Of a stretch of 64,000 nucleotides of DNA, positions 55,949-64,000 are shown piece after piece; position 1 is the stretch's first letter, and the number at the start of each line of letters is the position of its first letter. Where the stretch lies: assembly GCF_001422405.1 (NCBI RefSeq), contig NZ_LMMV01000001.1, positions 1,293,295-1,357,294 on the forward strand. The letters run 5' to 3'. The notes under the pieces are model-generated. The model was not told the origin of the DNA, searched no databases, and saw only the letters and a list, made by a program, of their open reading frames with translations. Source of the DNA: Pseudorhodoferax sp. Leaf267 (GTDB taxonomy: Bacteria > Pseudomonadota > Gammaproteobacteria > Burkholderiales > Burkholderiaceae_C). A program made the position numbers and the translations under genes.

Positions 55949-57445
55949 ATGCTGGTGAACGATCTGGGCCGGCTCGCGCTGGCCACCCGCGCGGTGCTGG
56001 AGCAGCCGGCCCGCGTCTTCATCGGCGGCGAGTGGGTGCCGGTGGCAGACAGCCTGCCCGTCATCGACCCGAGCAGCACGGCCGAGGTCGCGCGCATCGC
56101 GGCCGGCGGCGCCGCCGAGATCGACGCGGCCATGCGTGCCGCCCGCAGCGCCTTCGAAAGCGGCCCGTGGCCGCGTCTGCACGGCGCGCAGCGCGAAGCC
56201 CTGCTGCGCCGGCTGGCCGAGCTGATCGAGCGCGACCGCCAACTGCTGGCCGAGCTGGAAGTGGTCGACGTCGGCATGCCGATCTGGATGGCGCGCGACC
56301 TTAACGTGGGCGGTGCCATCGACACGCTGCGCTACATGGCCGGCCTGGCGGGCCGCGCCACCGGCCGCACGGTGCAGGTGGGCGTGCCGATCCCGGACTC
56401 GGCCTTCTTCGGCTACACGCAGCGCGAGCCGCTGGGCGTGGTCGGCGCCATCATTCCGTGGAACGTGCCGCTCATGATGTCCATCTGGAAGCTGGCGCCC
56501 GCGCTGGCGGCCGGTTGCACCATCGTGCTCAAGCCGTCCGAAGAGGCATCGCTGAGCGTGCTGCACCTGGCCGGCCTGATCCAGGAGGCCGGCTTTCCGG
56601 CCGGCGTGGTGAACGTGGTCACGGGCGTGGGCAGCGCCGCCGGCGCGGCACTGGCCGCGCACTCGGGGCTGGACAAGATCACCTTCACGGGCTCCACCGC
56701 CACCGGCACGCAGGTGGCGCTGGCGGCAGCGCGCAACGTGACCCGAGCCACGCTGGAGCTGGGCGGCAAGTCGCCGCAGATCCTGTTCGCCGATGCCGAC
56801 CTGGACCAGGCCATTCCCGGCATCGCCGGCAGCATCTTCCTGAACTCGGGCCAGGTCTGCGTGGCCGGTTCGCGGCTGTACGTGGACAAGCGCATCCACG
56901 ACGAGACGGTCGACCGGCTCGCGCGGCATGCCGACGGCATGCGCCTGGGCGCGGGCCTGTCGCCCGACACCCAGCTCGGCCCGCTCGTCAACGCGCGCCA
57001 GCAGCGCCATGTGCTGCAGCATCTGGACGCCGCCCAGCGCTCCGGTGCCGAGCTGCTGACCGCCGCGCCGCGCGTCGACGCACCAGGCTACTACGTGCGC
57101 CCCAGCGTGGTGGCCGTGGCCGACCAGGAAGCCGCCATCGTGCGCGAGGAACTGTTCGGCCCGGTGATCACGGTGACGCCGTTCGACGACGTGGACCACG
57201 CGGTGGCCATGGCCAACGACACGCCTTACGGCCTGTCGGCCTGCCTGTGGACGCGCAGCCTGCAAACCATGCACGCCGTGGTGCCGCGCATCCGCTCGGG
57301 CAAGGTGGCGGTCAACACCGAACCCATGCCCTGGCCCGGCCTGCCCGAAGGCGGCCGCCGCGCCTCGGGCTACGGACGCGACCTCGGCGAGGAATCGTTC
57401 GAATCCTTCTTAGAGACCAAGTCCGTGCTGGTGCGCTACGCCTGA
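55949..57445 (+). CDS. NAD(P)-dependent aldehyde dehydrogenase
   Basis: This 498-residue enzyme oxidises an aldehyde to a carboxylic acid. The catalytic residues are E270 in LELGGKSP and C304 in NSGQVCVAGS; the Rossmann motif FTGSTATG is present. The ATG at 55949 is preferred because AAGGAG lies 7 bases upstream; the ATG at 55943 overlaps the previous stop but is only 1 base from that site. It probably acts on the product of the GMC enzyme. The specific substrate is not readable. Confidence 0.94.
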   Translation: MLVNDLGRLALATRAVLEQPARVFIGGEWVPVADSLPVIDPSSTAEVARIAAGGAAEIDAAMRAARSAFESGPWPRLHGAQREALLRRLAELIERDRQLLAELEVVDVGMPIWMARDLNVGGAIDTLRYMAGLAGRATGRTVQVGVPIPDSAFFGYTQREPLGVVGAIIPWNVPLMMSIWKLAPALAAGCTIVLKPSEEASLSVLHLAGLIQEAGFPAGVVNVVTGVGSAAGAALAAHSGLDKITFTGSTATGTQVALAAARNVTRATLELGGKSPQILFADADLDQAIPGIAGSIFLNSGQVCVAGSRLYVDKRIHDETVDRLARHADGMRLGAGLSPDTQLGPLVNARQQRHVLQHLDAAQRSGAELLTAAPRVDAPGYYVRPSVVAVADQEAAIVREELFGPVITVTPFDDVDHAVAMANDTPYGLSACLWTRSLQTMHAVVPRIRSGKVAVNTEPMPWPGLPEGGRRASGYGRDLGEESFESFLETKSVLVRYA

Positions 57446-57474
57446 CACCGCCTTCCACCGCAAAGCTCTCCACC

Positions 57475-58242
57475 ATGAACACCACACCTCCCAACGCCAC
57501 GCTGCCGCTGGCCGGCAAGCTGGCCGTCGTCACCGGCGGCAGCAGCGGCATCGGCGCGGCCTGCGTGCGGCTGCTGGCCGCCTCGGGCGCCCGGGTCGTC
57601 ATCGGCTTCAACCAGGGCGCGGAACGGGCCGAGGCGCTGCGCGCCGAGCTGCCCGGCAGCGGCCACCGCGCGCTGCACATCCCGCTGACCGACGGCCAGG
57701 CGCACCAGGCGCTGGCCGAGACGCTGCGGGCCGAGCATGGCGCCGTCGACGTGCTCGTGAACTCGGCTGGCTTCACGCAGCGCATCGCGCACACGGACAT
57801 CGACACGCTGACGCCTGCGCTGTTCGACGAAATCCTGCGCGCCAACGCGGGCGGGCCGTTCTCCATCATCCGCGCACTTCTGCCGCTGCTGCGCGCCTCG
57901 GGCCAGGCCACGGTGGTCAGCGTGTCCTCGGTCTCGGCCTTCACCGCGCTGGGCAGCAACATCGCCTACTGCGCGGCCAAGGCGGCGCTGGACACCATGT
58001 CGGTCGCGCTGGCGCGCGCCTTCGGCCCGCAGGTGCGCTTTCTGAGCGTGTCGCCGGCGGCGGTGGACACCGACTTCGTCGCCGGCCGCAACCGCGCCGA
58101 GCTGGAGAAGAAGGCCGCGGCCACGCCGCTGGGCCGCGTCGTCACGCCCGAGGACGTGGCACTGTCGGTGCTGGCCTGCGTGACGCATCTGCGCACGGCC
58201 ACCGGCACGCGCGTGGTCATCGATGGGGGGCACAGCCTGTGA
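57475..58242 (+). CDS. Short-chain dehydrogenase/reductase
   Basis: This 255-residue NAD(P)-dependent oxidoreductase has the cofactor motif TGGSSGIG (20-27), NSAGF in the NNAG position, and a catalytic Ser-Tyr-Lys set in VSVSSVSAF and AYCAAKAAL. It would oxidise a secondary alcohol or reduce a ketone in the pathway. Its stop overlaps the GTG start of the fumarylacetoacetase gene. Confidence 0.92.
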   Translation: MNTTPPNATLPLAGKLAVVTGGSSGIGAACVRLLAASGARVVIGFNQGAERAEALRAELPGSGHRALHIPLTDGQAHQALAETLRAEHGAVDVLVNSAGFTQRIAHTDIDTLTPALFDEILRANAGGPFSIIRALLPLLRASGQATVVSVSSVSAFTALGSNIAYCAAKAALDTMSVALARAFGPQVRFLSVSPAAVDTDFVAGRNRAELEKKAAATPLGRVVTPEDVALSVLACVTHLRTATGTRVVIDGGHSL

Positions 58243-59552
58243 GCCATCGCCTGAATGCCACACACGATCCGTCCTTGCAAAGCTGGGTGCCTTCAGCCCA
58301 GGCGCCGGAAACCGATTTCCCGATCCAGAACCTGCCGTTCGCAGTGTTCCGGCCTGCCGGTGGCGAAGCGCGCTGCGGTGTCGGCATCGGCGACCGCATC
58401 CTCGACGTGGGGGCCTGCGCCGAGCTGTTCGACGGGCCGGCCGCGCAGGCGGTGCTGGCGTGCCGCGCGTCACGGCTCAACGCACTCATGGCCCTGGGGC
58501 CGGCGGCGGCATCGGCCCTGCGCGCAGGACTGTCGCAACGGCTGTCCGCCGCGCACACCGCCGACCGCGACCGGCTCGGTGCGGCGCTGTACGCCATCAA
58601 CAGAGTGGAACTCGTGATGCCCGTGCAGGTCGGCGGCTTCACCGACTTCTTCGCCTCCATCCACCACGCGACCAACGCCGGCCGGCTGTTCCGCCCCGAC
58701 ATGCCGCTGCTGCCCAACTACAAGCACGTGCCCGTCGCCTACAACGGCCGCGCCAACAGCGTGCGCGTCAGCGGCGCGCCGGTGCAGCGCCCGCACGGCC
58801 AACTGAAGGGCCCGCAGGACGCCGCGCCACGCTTCGCGCCCGCGCAGCGGCTGGACTACGAGGTGGAGCTGGGCATCTACGTCGGCGCGCCGTCCACGCA
58901 GGCCCGGCCCATCGCGGTGGGCGACGCCTGGGACCACGTGTTCGGCGTCACGCTGCTCAACGACTGGTCGGCCCGCGACATCCAGGCCTGGGAGTACCAG
59001 CCGCTGGGCCCGTTCCTGGCCAAGAGCTTTGCCACCACGGTGTCGCCCTGGGTCGTGACGGCCGAGGCACTGGCACCGTTTCGCACCGCGGTGGCGCCGC
59101 GCGCCGAGGACGACCCGGCGCCGCTGCCCTACCTGCACGACGCGGTGGACCAGCGCCACGGCGGTGTGCGCATCGCGCTGGACGCGCACCTGCGCTCGGC
59201 GCGGATGGCCGCCCAGGGGCTGCCGGCGCTGCGGCTGTCGCGCTCGAATGCCGACCTGCTGTACTGGAGCATCGCGCAGATGCTGGCGCACCACACCAGC
59301 AACGGCAGCTGGCTCGACACCGGCGACCTGCTGGGCTCGGGCACGGTCTCCGGTGCCGATCTCGACGCACTCGGGAGCCTGCTGGAGATCACGGCCGGTG
59401 GCGCGCGCGCGCTGACGCTGCCGGGCGGCGAGCAGCGGCTGTTCCTGGCCGATGGCGACGAACTGACTCTGACGGGCCGCTGCGAAGCCCGAGGCCATGT
59501 GGCCATCGGCTTCGGTGCGTGCCGCGGCACGCTGCTGCCCGCCGCTGTTTGA
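58239..59552 (+). CDS. fahA: Fumarylacetoacetase
   Basis: This 437-residue enzyme hydrolyses fumarylacetoacetate to fumarate and acetoacetate, the last step of the homogentisate route. It has the two-domain form of true fumarylacetoacetases (N-terminal SH3-like part, about 1-120) and conserved sequence DFFASIHHATNAGRLFRP, DYEVELGIYVG (metal-binding Glu), LNDWSARDIQAWEYQPLG and KSFATTVSPWVV. The GTG start overlaps the SDR stop. Placing it apart from hmgA by one small gene is unusual but keeps it in the operon. Confidence 0.95.
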   Translation: MSHRLNATHDPSLQSWVPSAQAPETDFPIQNLPFAVFRPAGGEARCGVGIGDRILDVGACAELFDGPAAQAVLACRASRLNALMALGPAAASALRAGLSQRLSAAHTADRDRLGAALYAINRVELVMPVQVGGFTDFFASIHHATNAGRLFRPDMPLLPNYKHVPVAYNGRANSVRVSGAPVQRPHGQLKGPQDAAPRFAPAQRLDYEVELGIYVGAPSTQARPIAVGDAWDHVFGVTLLNDWSARDIQAWEYQPLGPFLAKSFATTVSPWVVTAEALAPFRTAVAPRAEDDPAPLPYLHDAVDQRHGGVRIALDAHLRSARMAAQGLPALRLSRSNADLLYWSIAQMLAHHTSNGSWLDTGDLLGSGTVSGADLDALGSLLEITAGGARALTLPGGEQRLFLADGDELTLTGRCEARGHVAIGFGACRGTLLPAAV

Positions 59553-59568
59553 TCCCAGGAGACCGCAC

Positions 59569-59892
59569 ATGATCGTCGAGCAAAGAACCTACACCTGCCA
59601 CCCCGGCCAGTGGCGCGCCTACCTGGCGCTGTACGAGGCCGAGGGCCTGGCCATCCAGAAGAAGATCCTGGGCCGCATGGTCGGCTACTACCGCAGCGAG
59701 ACCGGGCCGCTGAGCCAGATCGTGCACCTGTGGGCCTACGAGGACATGAACGAGCGCACCGCGCGGCGCCACGCGCTCATGGCCGATCCGGGCTTCAAGG
59801 CCTATGTGGCGAAGATGCTGCCGCTGCTGCAAAGCCAGGAGTCGCGCATCCTGGTGCCGGCGGAGTTCTTCACGCCGCAATGGCAGGACTGA
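59569..59892 (+). CDS. NIPSNAP-family protein
   Basis: This 107-residue dimeric alpha/beta-barrel type protein has the NIPSNAP pattern: VEQRTYTCHPGQWRAYLALY, then GYYRSETGPLSQIVHLWAY and DMNERTARR. Such proteins are often found in aromatic and terpenoid degradation operons but lack a well-defined reaction. AGGAGA is upstream of the ATG. It sits between fahA and hmgA, suggesting a role with their substrates, by inference. Confidence 0.88.
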   Translation: MIVEQRTYTCHPGQWRAYLALYEAEGLAIQKKILGRMVGYYRSETGPLSQIVHLWAYEDMNERTARRHALMADPGFKAYVAKMLPLLQSQESRILVPAEFFTPQWQD

Positions 59893-59919
59893 GCCAGCCA
59901 CAAGATCAAGGAGATGAAG

Positions 59920-61236
59920 ATGGAGTCGACGTCCAAGCCGTCCGCGGTCGCTTACCAGAGCGGCTTCGGCAACCAGTTCACGAGCGAGGCCCGGCCCGGC
60001 GCCTTGCCCATCGGCCGCAACTCGCCGCAGCAGGCGCCGCTGGGCCTGTACGCCGAGCTGCTGTCGGGCGCGGCCTTCACGGCCCCGCGGGACCAGAACC
60101 GGCGCACCTGGCTGTACCGCATCCAGCCCAGCGCGATGCACGAGGCTTTCCAGCGCATCGACGACCGCCAGTGGCGCAGTGCGCCCTTCGACGAGGTGGA
60201 AACGCCGGCCAACCGCCTGCGCTGGGACCCCTGGCCGATGCCGACGGAGCCCACCGATTTCGTGGACGGCATGGTGACCATCGCCGGCAATGGCGACGTG
60301 CACGGCCAGACCGGCTGCGCCACCCATGTCTACCGCGCCAACCGCTCGATGCACAAGCGCTACTTCATGGACTCCGACGGCGAGCTGCTGATCCTGCCGC
60401 AGTCGGGCGCTCTGCTGCTGCACACCGAGCTCGGCTTGCTGGAGCTGGCCCCCGGCGAGGTGGCGCTGGTGCCGCGCGGCATGCGCTTTCGGGTGGAGCT
60501 GCGCGAGGCAGAGGCGCGCGGCTACGTCTGCGAGAACTACGGCGCACCCTTCCGCCTGCCCGAGCTGGGGCCGATCGGCTCCAACGGCCTGGCCAATGCG
60601 CGCGACTTCCTGGCGCCGGTGGCCGCGTTCGAGGTCGACGCGGGCCCGGTGCGCGTGGTCAACAAGTTCATGGGCCATCTGTGGGAAGGCGGCCAGCCGC
60701 ATTCGCCGCTCGACGTCGTGGCCTGGCACGGCAACCTGGTGCCCTACAAGTACGACCTGGCACGCTTCATGGCCATCGGCACCATCAGCTTCGACCACCC
60801 CGACCCGTCGATCTACACCGTTCTGACCTCGGGCACCGACACGCCCGGCGTGGCCAACTGCGACTTCGTGATCTTCCCGCCGCGCTGGCTGGTGGCCGAG
60901 GACACCTTCCGCCCGCCCTGGTTCCACCGCAACGTGATGAGCGAGCTGATGGGCCTGGTGCGCGGCGTGTACGACGCCAAGGCCGAGGGCTTCGTGCCCG
61001 GCGGCATCAGCCTACACAACTGCATGCTGCCGCACGGGCCCGACGCGGCGACCTTCGAGAAGGCCAGCGCGGCCACGTTGGCGCCGCACCGCATCGAGGA
61101 CACGCTGGCCTTCATGTTCGAGAGCCGGCACGTGTTCCGGCCCACGGCGCAGGCGCTGCATGCCAGCCACCTGCAGGTGGACTACGACGCGGTGTGGTCG
61201 GGCTTTTCCAAGCAGTTCACCCCGGCTGGTCGCTGA
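59920..61236 (+). CDS. hmgA: Homogentisate 1,2-dioxygenase
   Basis: This 438-residue iron(II) ring-cleaving enzyme turns homogentisate into maleylacetoacetate. It begins with the conserved [19 protein letters not shown] and contains [38 protein letters not shown] (His and Glu ligands) and [11 protein letters not shown] (His ligand). Length matches the family. The ATG at 59920 is 6 bases after AAGGAG; the ATG at 59914 touches that site and is less likely. Confidence 0.97.
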   Translation: MESTSKPSAVAYQSGFGNQFTSEARPGALPIGRNSPQQAPLGLYAELLSGAAFTAPRDQNRRTWLYRIQPSAMHEAFQRIDDRQWRSAPFDEVETPANRLRWDPWPMPTEPTDFVDGMVTIAGNGDVHGQTGCATHVYRANRSMHKRYFMDSDGELLILPQSGALLLHTELGLLELAPGEVALVPRGMRFRVELREAEARGYVCENYGAPFRLPELGPIGSNGLANARDFLAPVAAFEVDAGPVRVVNKFMGHLWEGGQPHSPLDVVAWHGNLVPYKYDLARFMAIGTISFDHPDPSIYTVLTSGTDTPGVANCDFVIFPPRWLVAEDTFRPPWFHRNVMSELMGLVRGVYDAKAEGFVPGGISLHNCMLPHGPDAATFEKASAATLAPHRIEDTLAFMFESRHVFRPTAQALHASHLQVDYDAVWSGFSKQFTPAGR

Positions 61237-61273
61237 CACCACGGCCCCGCATTCCATGAACAAGGAGACAAGG

Positions 61274-62248
61274 ATGGCGCCACTGCGTCGAGACATGTTG
61301 CTGGGAGGCGCCGCCACCATGGCGGCGCTGTGGGCCGGCCCGGCCCTGGCCCAATCGCCCTACCCCTCACAGCCCATCCAACTCATCCACGGATTCGGTG
61401 CCGGCGGCAATGCGGATGTGGTGGCCCGCCTCGTCGCGCAGAAGCTGGCCGGCGCGCTGGGCCAACCGGTGGTGGTCGAGATCAAAAGCGGCGCCGGCGG
61501 TGCCATCGCCAGCGGCTACGTGGCCAAGGCCAAGCCCGATGGGTACACGCTGGTGCTGCTGACCGGCGCGCACACCGTGTCGGCTGCCATCGCCAAGAAC
61601 CTGCCCTACGACCCCGTCAAGGATTTCGCGTTCGTCTCGACCGTGTCGTCCTTCCCGTTCGTGGTCGCGGTGCGGGCCGAGCATCCGGCGCGCACGCTGG
61701 CCGATCTGCTGGACATCGCGCGCAAGGAGCCGGGCAAGGTGACCTTCACCTCGGTGGGCATCGGCTCGACCCAGCACATGGTCGGCGAGCTGCTGGCCTC
61801 GACCGCCGGCGTGCGGCTGCTGCACATTCCCTACCGCGGTGGCGGCGCGCCGGTGCAGGCCGTGATCGGCGGCGATGTGGATGTGCTGGCGGACACGCTG
61901 ACGGTGGCCGCGCCGCACATCAAGTCGGGCCGCCTGCGCGCGCTGGGCGTGACCAGTGCGCAGCCCTGGCCGGGCGCGCCCGGGGTGCCGACGGTGGCCG
62001 CGACGCTGCCGGGTTTCGAGGTGCGCTCATGGCTGGGACTGGCGGCACCTGCGGGGACACCCGAGGCGGTGGTGCAGCGCCTGAATGCGGAGACGCGCAA
62101 GGCCCTGGCCGACCCCGAGTTCCAGAACACTCTGGCGGGACTGGGGAGCGAGGCCGCGCCCCGCGCTCCGGCCGACATGCTGGCGATGGTGCAGCGGGAC
62201 ATCGCGCGCTGGCGCGACGTCGCGGCGAAGGCCGGCATCGCGCCGTGA
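61274..62248 (+). CDS. TctC/Bug-family extracytoplasmic solute-binding protein with Tat-type signal
   Basis: This 324-residue protein starts with a twin-arginine-like signal (LRRDMLLGGAATM...ALAQ) and has the Bug fold pattern PYPSQPIQLIHGFGAGGNADV, PYDPVKDFAFVS and LHIPYRGGGAPVQAVIGGDV. Bug proteins bind small carboxylates for tripartite transporters or signalling. No TctA or TctB gene lies in the window, so it may be an orphan receptor. The ATG at 61274 has AAGGAG 6 bases upstream. Confidence 0.92.
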   Translation: MAPLRRDMLLGGAATMAALWAGPALAQSPYPSQPIQLIHGFGAGGNADVVARLVAQKLAGALGQPVVVEIKSGAGGAIASGYVAKAKPDGYTLVLLTGAHTVSAAIAKNLPYDPVKDFAFVSTVSSFPFVVAVRAEHPARTLADLLDIARKEPGKVTFTSVGIGSTQHMVGELLASTAGVRLLHIPYRGGGAPVQAVIGGDVDVLADTLTVAAPHIKSGRLRALGVTSAQPWPGAPGVPTVAATLPGFEVRSWLGLAAPAGTPEAVVQRLNAETRKALADPEFQNTLAGLGSEAAPRAPADMLAMVQRDIARWRDVAAKAGIAP

Positions 62249-62249
62249 C

Positions 62250-62264
62250 AGACCGCTGCGGTCT
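62250..62264. terminator. Short perfect hairpin after the catabolic operon
   Basis: AGACCG and CGGTCT flank a 3-base loop, starting 2 bases after the TctC stop and touching the end of the tannase remnant on the other strand. There is no U tract, so termination is uncertain. Confidence 0.35.
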
Positions 62265-62359
62265 CAGTGGCAACTGAAGTTCGTGGCGTCCTCGATCGAC
62301 CCCTTGCCGTTGTAGCGTGCCACCGTGGGGTAAGCGCACAGCGGCCGGATGCGCGCGGG
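62264..62359 (-). pseudogene. C-terminal remnant of a tannase/feruloyl esterase-family gene
   Basis: About 31 codons before a stop on the minus strand read RPLCAYPTVARYNGKG and then EDATNFSCH. This is the characteristic end of tannase/feruloyl esterase-family proteins, with the conserved PLC-YP-ARY core and final cysteine. Nothing of the catalytic part remains to the right, where IS30-like sequence begins on the other strand. It indicates that an esterase gene, convergent with the catabolic operon, was once here. Confidence 0.65.
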
Positions 62360-62406
62360 GACCAATCGGCTGGGCCATCGGCATTGCGCCCGCCCCGAGC
62401 GCGCAC

Positions 62407-62553
62407 TCCAAACGCGAACTCGATCACATCGCCGGGGAGAGCAACACCCAGCATCGCAAGACGCTTGGCTGGTGCACGCCCGTCGAAGTTCGCTTCAAGG
62501 ACCTTCATGGCATTGCACGCTGGAAACATCCAACTGTTGCACATGGGCTTTGA
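62407..62553 (+). pseudogene. IS30-like transposase C-terminal fragment
   Basis: The frame reads SKRELDHIAGESNTQHRKTLGWCTPVEV before a stop some 20 codons later. It resembles the LD-IA--LN-RPRKTLGW-TPAEV end of IS30-family transposases, with the arginine-proline pair altered. Only the tail is left. Confidence 0.5.
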
Positions 62554-62655
62554 AGCCGCCTAGGTAAGAGTTCGCTGGCCATGGGCAATTTGACTGAGTA
62601 ATGAGTTTTTTATACATTGATAAGTCAAATTAATCAAAACTCGACCGCAATCCGT

Positions 62656-63558
62656 ATGCCACGACGTAACCTCAACGATCTGCTGGCCTTCGTCACTGTG
62701 GCCCGCGAGGCCAGCTTCACCAAGGCCGCCGGCACGCTGGGTGTGACCCAGTCAGCGCTCAGTCAGGCCATCCGCGGGCTGGAAGAACGGCTACAGATCC
62801 GCCTGCTCACGCGCACCACACGCAGCGTGGCGCCTACATCGGCCGGTGAGCGGCTGATGAACGCGATCGGCCACCGCTTCGACGAGATAGAGGCCGAACT
62901 CGACGCGCTGACCGACCTGCGCGAGAAGCCTGCCGGCACCGTGCGCATCACCTGCGGCGACAACGTGATGCACACTGTGCTGCTGCCCAAGCTGATGCCG
63001 CTGCTGCGCACTTATCCCGACATTAAGCTGGAGTTCGACATGAACTACGGCTTTCGCGACATCGTGGCGGACCGCTTCGATGCCGGCGTTCGCATGGGCA
63101 ACACCATCGACAACGACATGATCGCCGTTCCCATCGGGCCGCCGCTGCAAATGGCGGTGGTGGCCTCGCCGGCCTACTTCTCCGCCCATCCGGCGCCCAA
63201 GACGCCTGCCGACCTGACGCAGCACCAGTGCATCAACCAGCGCATGCCGACATCGGGCGGGCTCTACGTGTGGGACTTCGAGAAGCGCGGACGCAAGGTC
63301 AATGTGCGGGTGGACGGCCCCCTGATCTTCAACACCGCCCCGCCGCAGGTGGACGCGGCATTGGCGGGGCTGGGTATCTCGTTGCTACCGGAGGACGAGT
63401 TGATGCCGCACATCGCCTCGGGCCGGCTGGTGCGTGTGCTGCAGGACTGGTGCCCCAAGTTCGCCGGCTACCACCTGTACTACCCGAGCCGGCGACAACC
63501 CTCGCCCGCGTTCTCGCTCGTGGTCGAGGCGCTGCGCCTGGGACGCCCGGCCCGATAG
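62656..63558 (+). CDS. LysR-family transcriptional regulator
   Basis: This 300-residue regulator has an N-terminal winged helix (NDLLAFVTVAREASFTKAAG, GVTQSALSQAIRGLEE) and a LysR substrate-binding domain. It belongs to the group with VAPTSAGERL and TVRITCGDNV that often controls a divergent gene. Its former divergent partner may be the esterase whose remnant lies to the left. The ATG at 62656 is used; a TTG 13 codons upstream is unlikely. The upstream 60 bases are AT-rich and should hold its promoter. Confidence 0.92.
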   Translation: MPRRNLNDLLAFVTVAREASFTKAAGTLGVTQSALSQAIRGLEERLQIRLLTRTTRSVAPTSAGERLMNAIGHRFDEIEAELDALTDLREKPAGTVRITCGDNVMHTVLLPKLMPLLRTYPDIKLEFDMNYGFRDIVADRFDAGVRMGNTIDNDMIAVPIGPPLQMAVVASPAYFSAHPAPKTPADLTQHQCINQRMPTSGGLYVWDFEKRGRKVNVRVDGPLIFNTAPPQVDAALAGLGISLLPEDELMPHIASGRLVRVLQDWCPKFAGYHLYYPSRRQPSPAFSLVVEALRLGRPAR

Positions 63559-63574
63559 GGCTGGCTGGAGTTTT

Positions 63575-64000
63575 CTACGGTGTCGCCTGCACCTGCGTGC
63601 CGGGGTCGATGCCGCGCCACCAGTGCTCGAAGTGCTGCTGCGCATCGCCGATCCGCACCACCTCGCCGATGCGCGGCGTCAGCAGCCGGTAGGACTTCCC
63701 GGCGCTGGCCGCCACGGCACGCTCGAACGGCTCGTCCCAGGCGTGGCGTGCCAGGCTGAAGCGACCGGCATGGGCCGTGAGCAGGCTGCGGGCGCGCAGA
63801 ATTTCGGCGGCACGCGACGCCTCTTCCGGGTTCATATGGATGTCGCCCCACTCAGCGTTGTACTGGCCAGCGTCCAGCGCCACCAGGTCGAAGCCGTCGA
63901 ATCGCGTGGCCATGCTTTCGAAATGCGGGCCGAAGCCGGTGTCGCCGCTGAAGTACAGGCGCCGCGTGGGTGTCTCCACCGCGTAGCTGGCCCACAGCGC
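63575..64000 (-). CDS. Metallo-beta-lactamase-fold hydrolase, C-terminal part (5' end outside window)
   Basis: The last 141 residues of an MBL-fold hydrolase of the RomA/UlaG or NAPE-PLD-like group are visible: WASYAVETPTRRLYFSGDTGFG with the metal-binding aspartate, then GQYNAEWGDIHMNPEEA and LLTAHAGRFSL with a metal-ligand histidine in the expected place. The frame is open to the window edge, so the start lies outside. Substrate is unknown. It converges with the LysR gene (16-base gap). Confidence 0.85.
   Translation of the reverse strand, partial: ALWASYAVETPTRRLYFSGDTGFGPHFESMATRFDGFDLVALDAGQYNAEWGDIHMNPEEASRAAEILRARSLLTAHAGRFSLARHAWDEPFERAVAASAGKSYRLLTPRIGEVVRIGDAQQHFEHWWRGIDPGTQVQATP

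Noticed and set aside
54521..57445. A 974-codon frame overlapping the GMC and aldehyde dehydrogenase genes.
   Set aside because: Its first half is an out-of-frame shadow of the GMC gene; only the aldehyde dehydrogenase part from 55949 is real.
62267..62640. Small plus-strand frames of 70-98 codons after the TctC gene.
   Set aside because: One is explained by the IS30-like remnant, the others by frames opposite the tannase remnant; none has a good start.

Overview
This is GC-rich DNA of a beta-proteobacterial type, most likely Burkholderiales and perhaps Comamonadaceae. The evidence is the base composition, a Bug/TctC-type binding protein, a Liv-type ABC cassette beside a homogentisate gene set, and a PEP-CTERM protein. 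The species cannot be named from the sequence. No rRNA, tRNA, CRISPR array, replication origin or attachment site was found.

Layout. (1) 0-3.9 kb: the end of a MobH relaxase (TraI), the coupling protein TraD and a DUF4400 membrane protein, the DNA-processing end of a conjugative element (integrative element or plasmid). (2) 4.0-25.5 kb: a cargo block that splits the conjugation genes. It holds a TIR-WD40 protein, a large secreted protein with a zinc-dependent phospholipase C domain set between IS91-family remnants, a PEP-CTERM protein, an IS66 accessory gene, an MFS transporter, an ankyrin protein, two truncated gene fragments lying back to back, a diguanylate cyclase, a DUF883-like protein, and a double hybrid histidine kinase broken by a stop codon and a frameshift. 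(3) 25.9-47.4 kb: a complete-looking F-type (MPF-F) type IV secretion operon. Its order is unknown protein, lytic transglycosylase, OmpA-like lipoprotein, pilin, TraL, TraE, TraK, TraB, DsbC-like, TraV, TraC, TrbI, S26 peptidase, unknown, TraW, TraU, TrbC, TraN, unknown, TraF, TraH, TraG. Many neighbours overlap by ATGA or GTGA. A small membrane protein closes it on the other strand. (4) 47.4-48.2 kb: a scar without an intact gene. (5) 48.2-62.3 kb: a catabolic island with an FMN reductase, an IclR regulator, a five-gene Liv-type ABC importer, a GMC alcohol oxidase/dehydrogenase, an aldehyde dehydrogenase, an SDR, fumarylacetoacetase, a NIPSNAP protein, homogentisate 1,2-dioxygenase and a Tat-exported TctC-type binding protein. 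(6) 62.25-64 kb: a scar carrying the last codons of a tannase-family gene and an IS30-like transposase tail, then a LysR regulator and a partial metallo-beta-lactamase-fold hydrolase.

How it works together. TraI nicks and unwinds the element, TraD docks it to the channel, and the Tra proteins build the pilus and pore. The cargo between DUF4400 and the transglycosylase has been repeatedly invaded and partly decayed. The catabolic island reads as one regulated unit: uptake of a small, probably aromatic, compound; stepwise oxidation of an alcohol to an acid; then ring opening by HmgA and hydrolysis by fumarylacetoacetase. Maleylacetoacetate isomerase is absent from the window. Whether the island belongs to the mobile element or to flanking DNA cannot be decided here.
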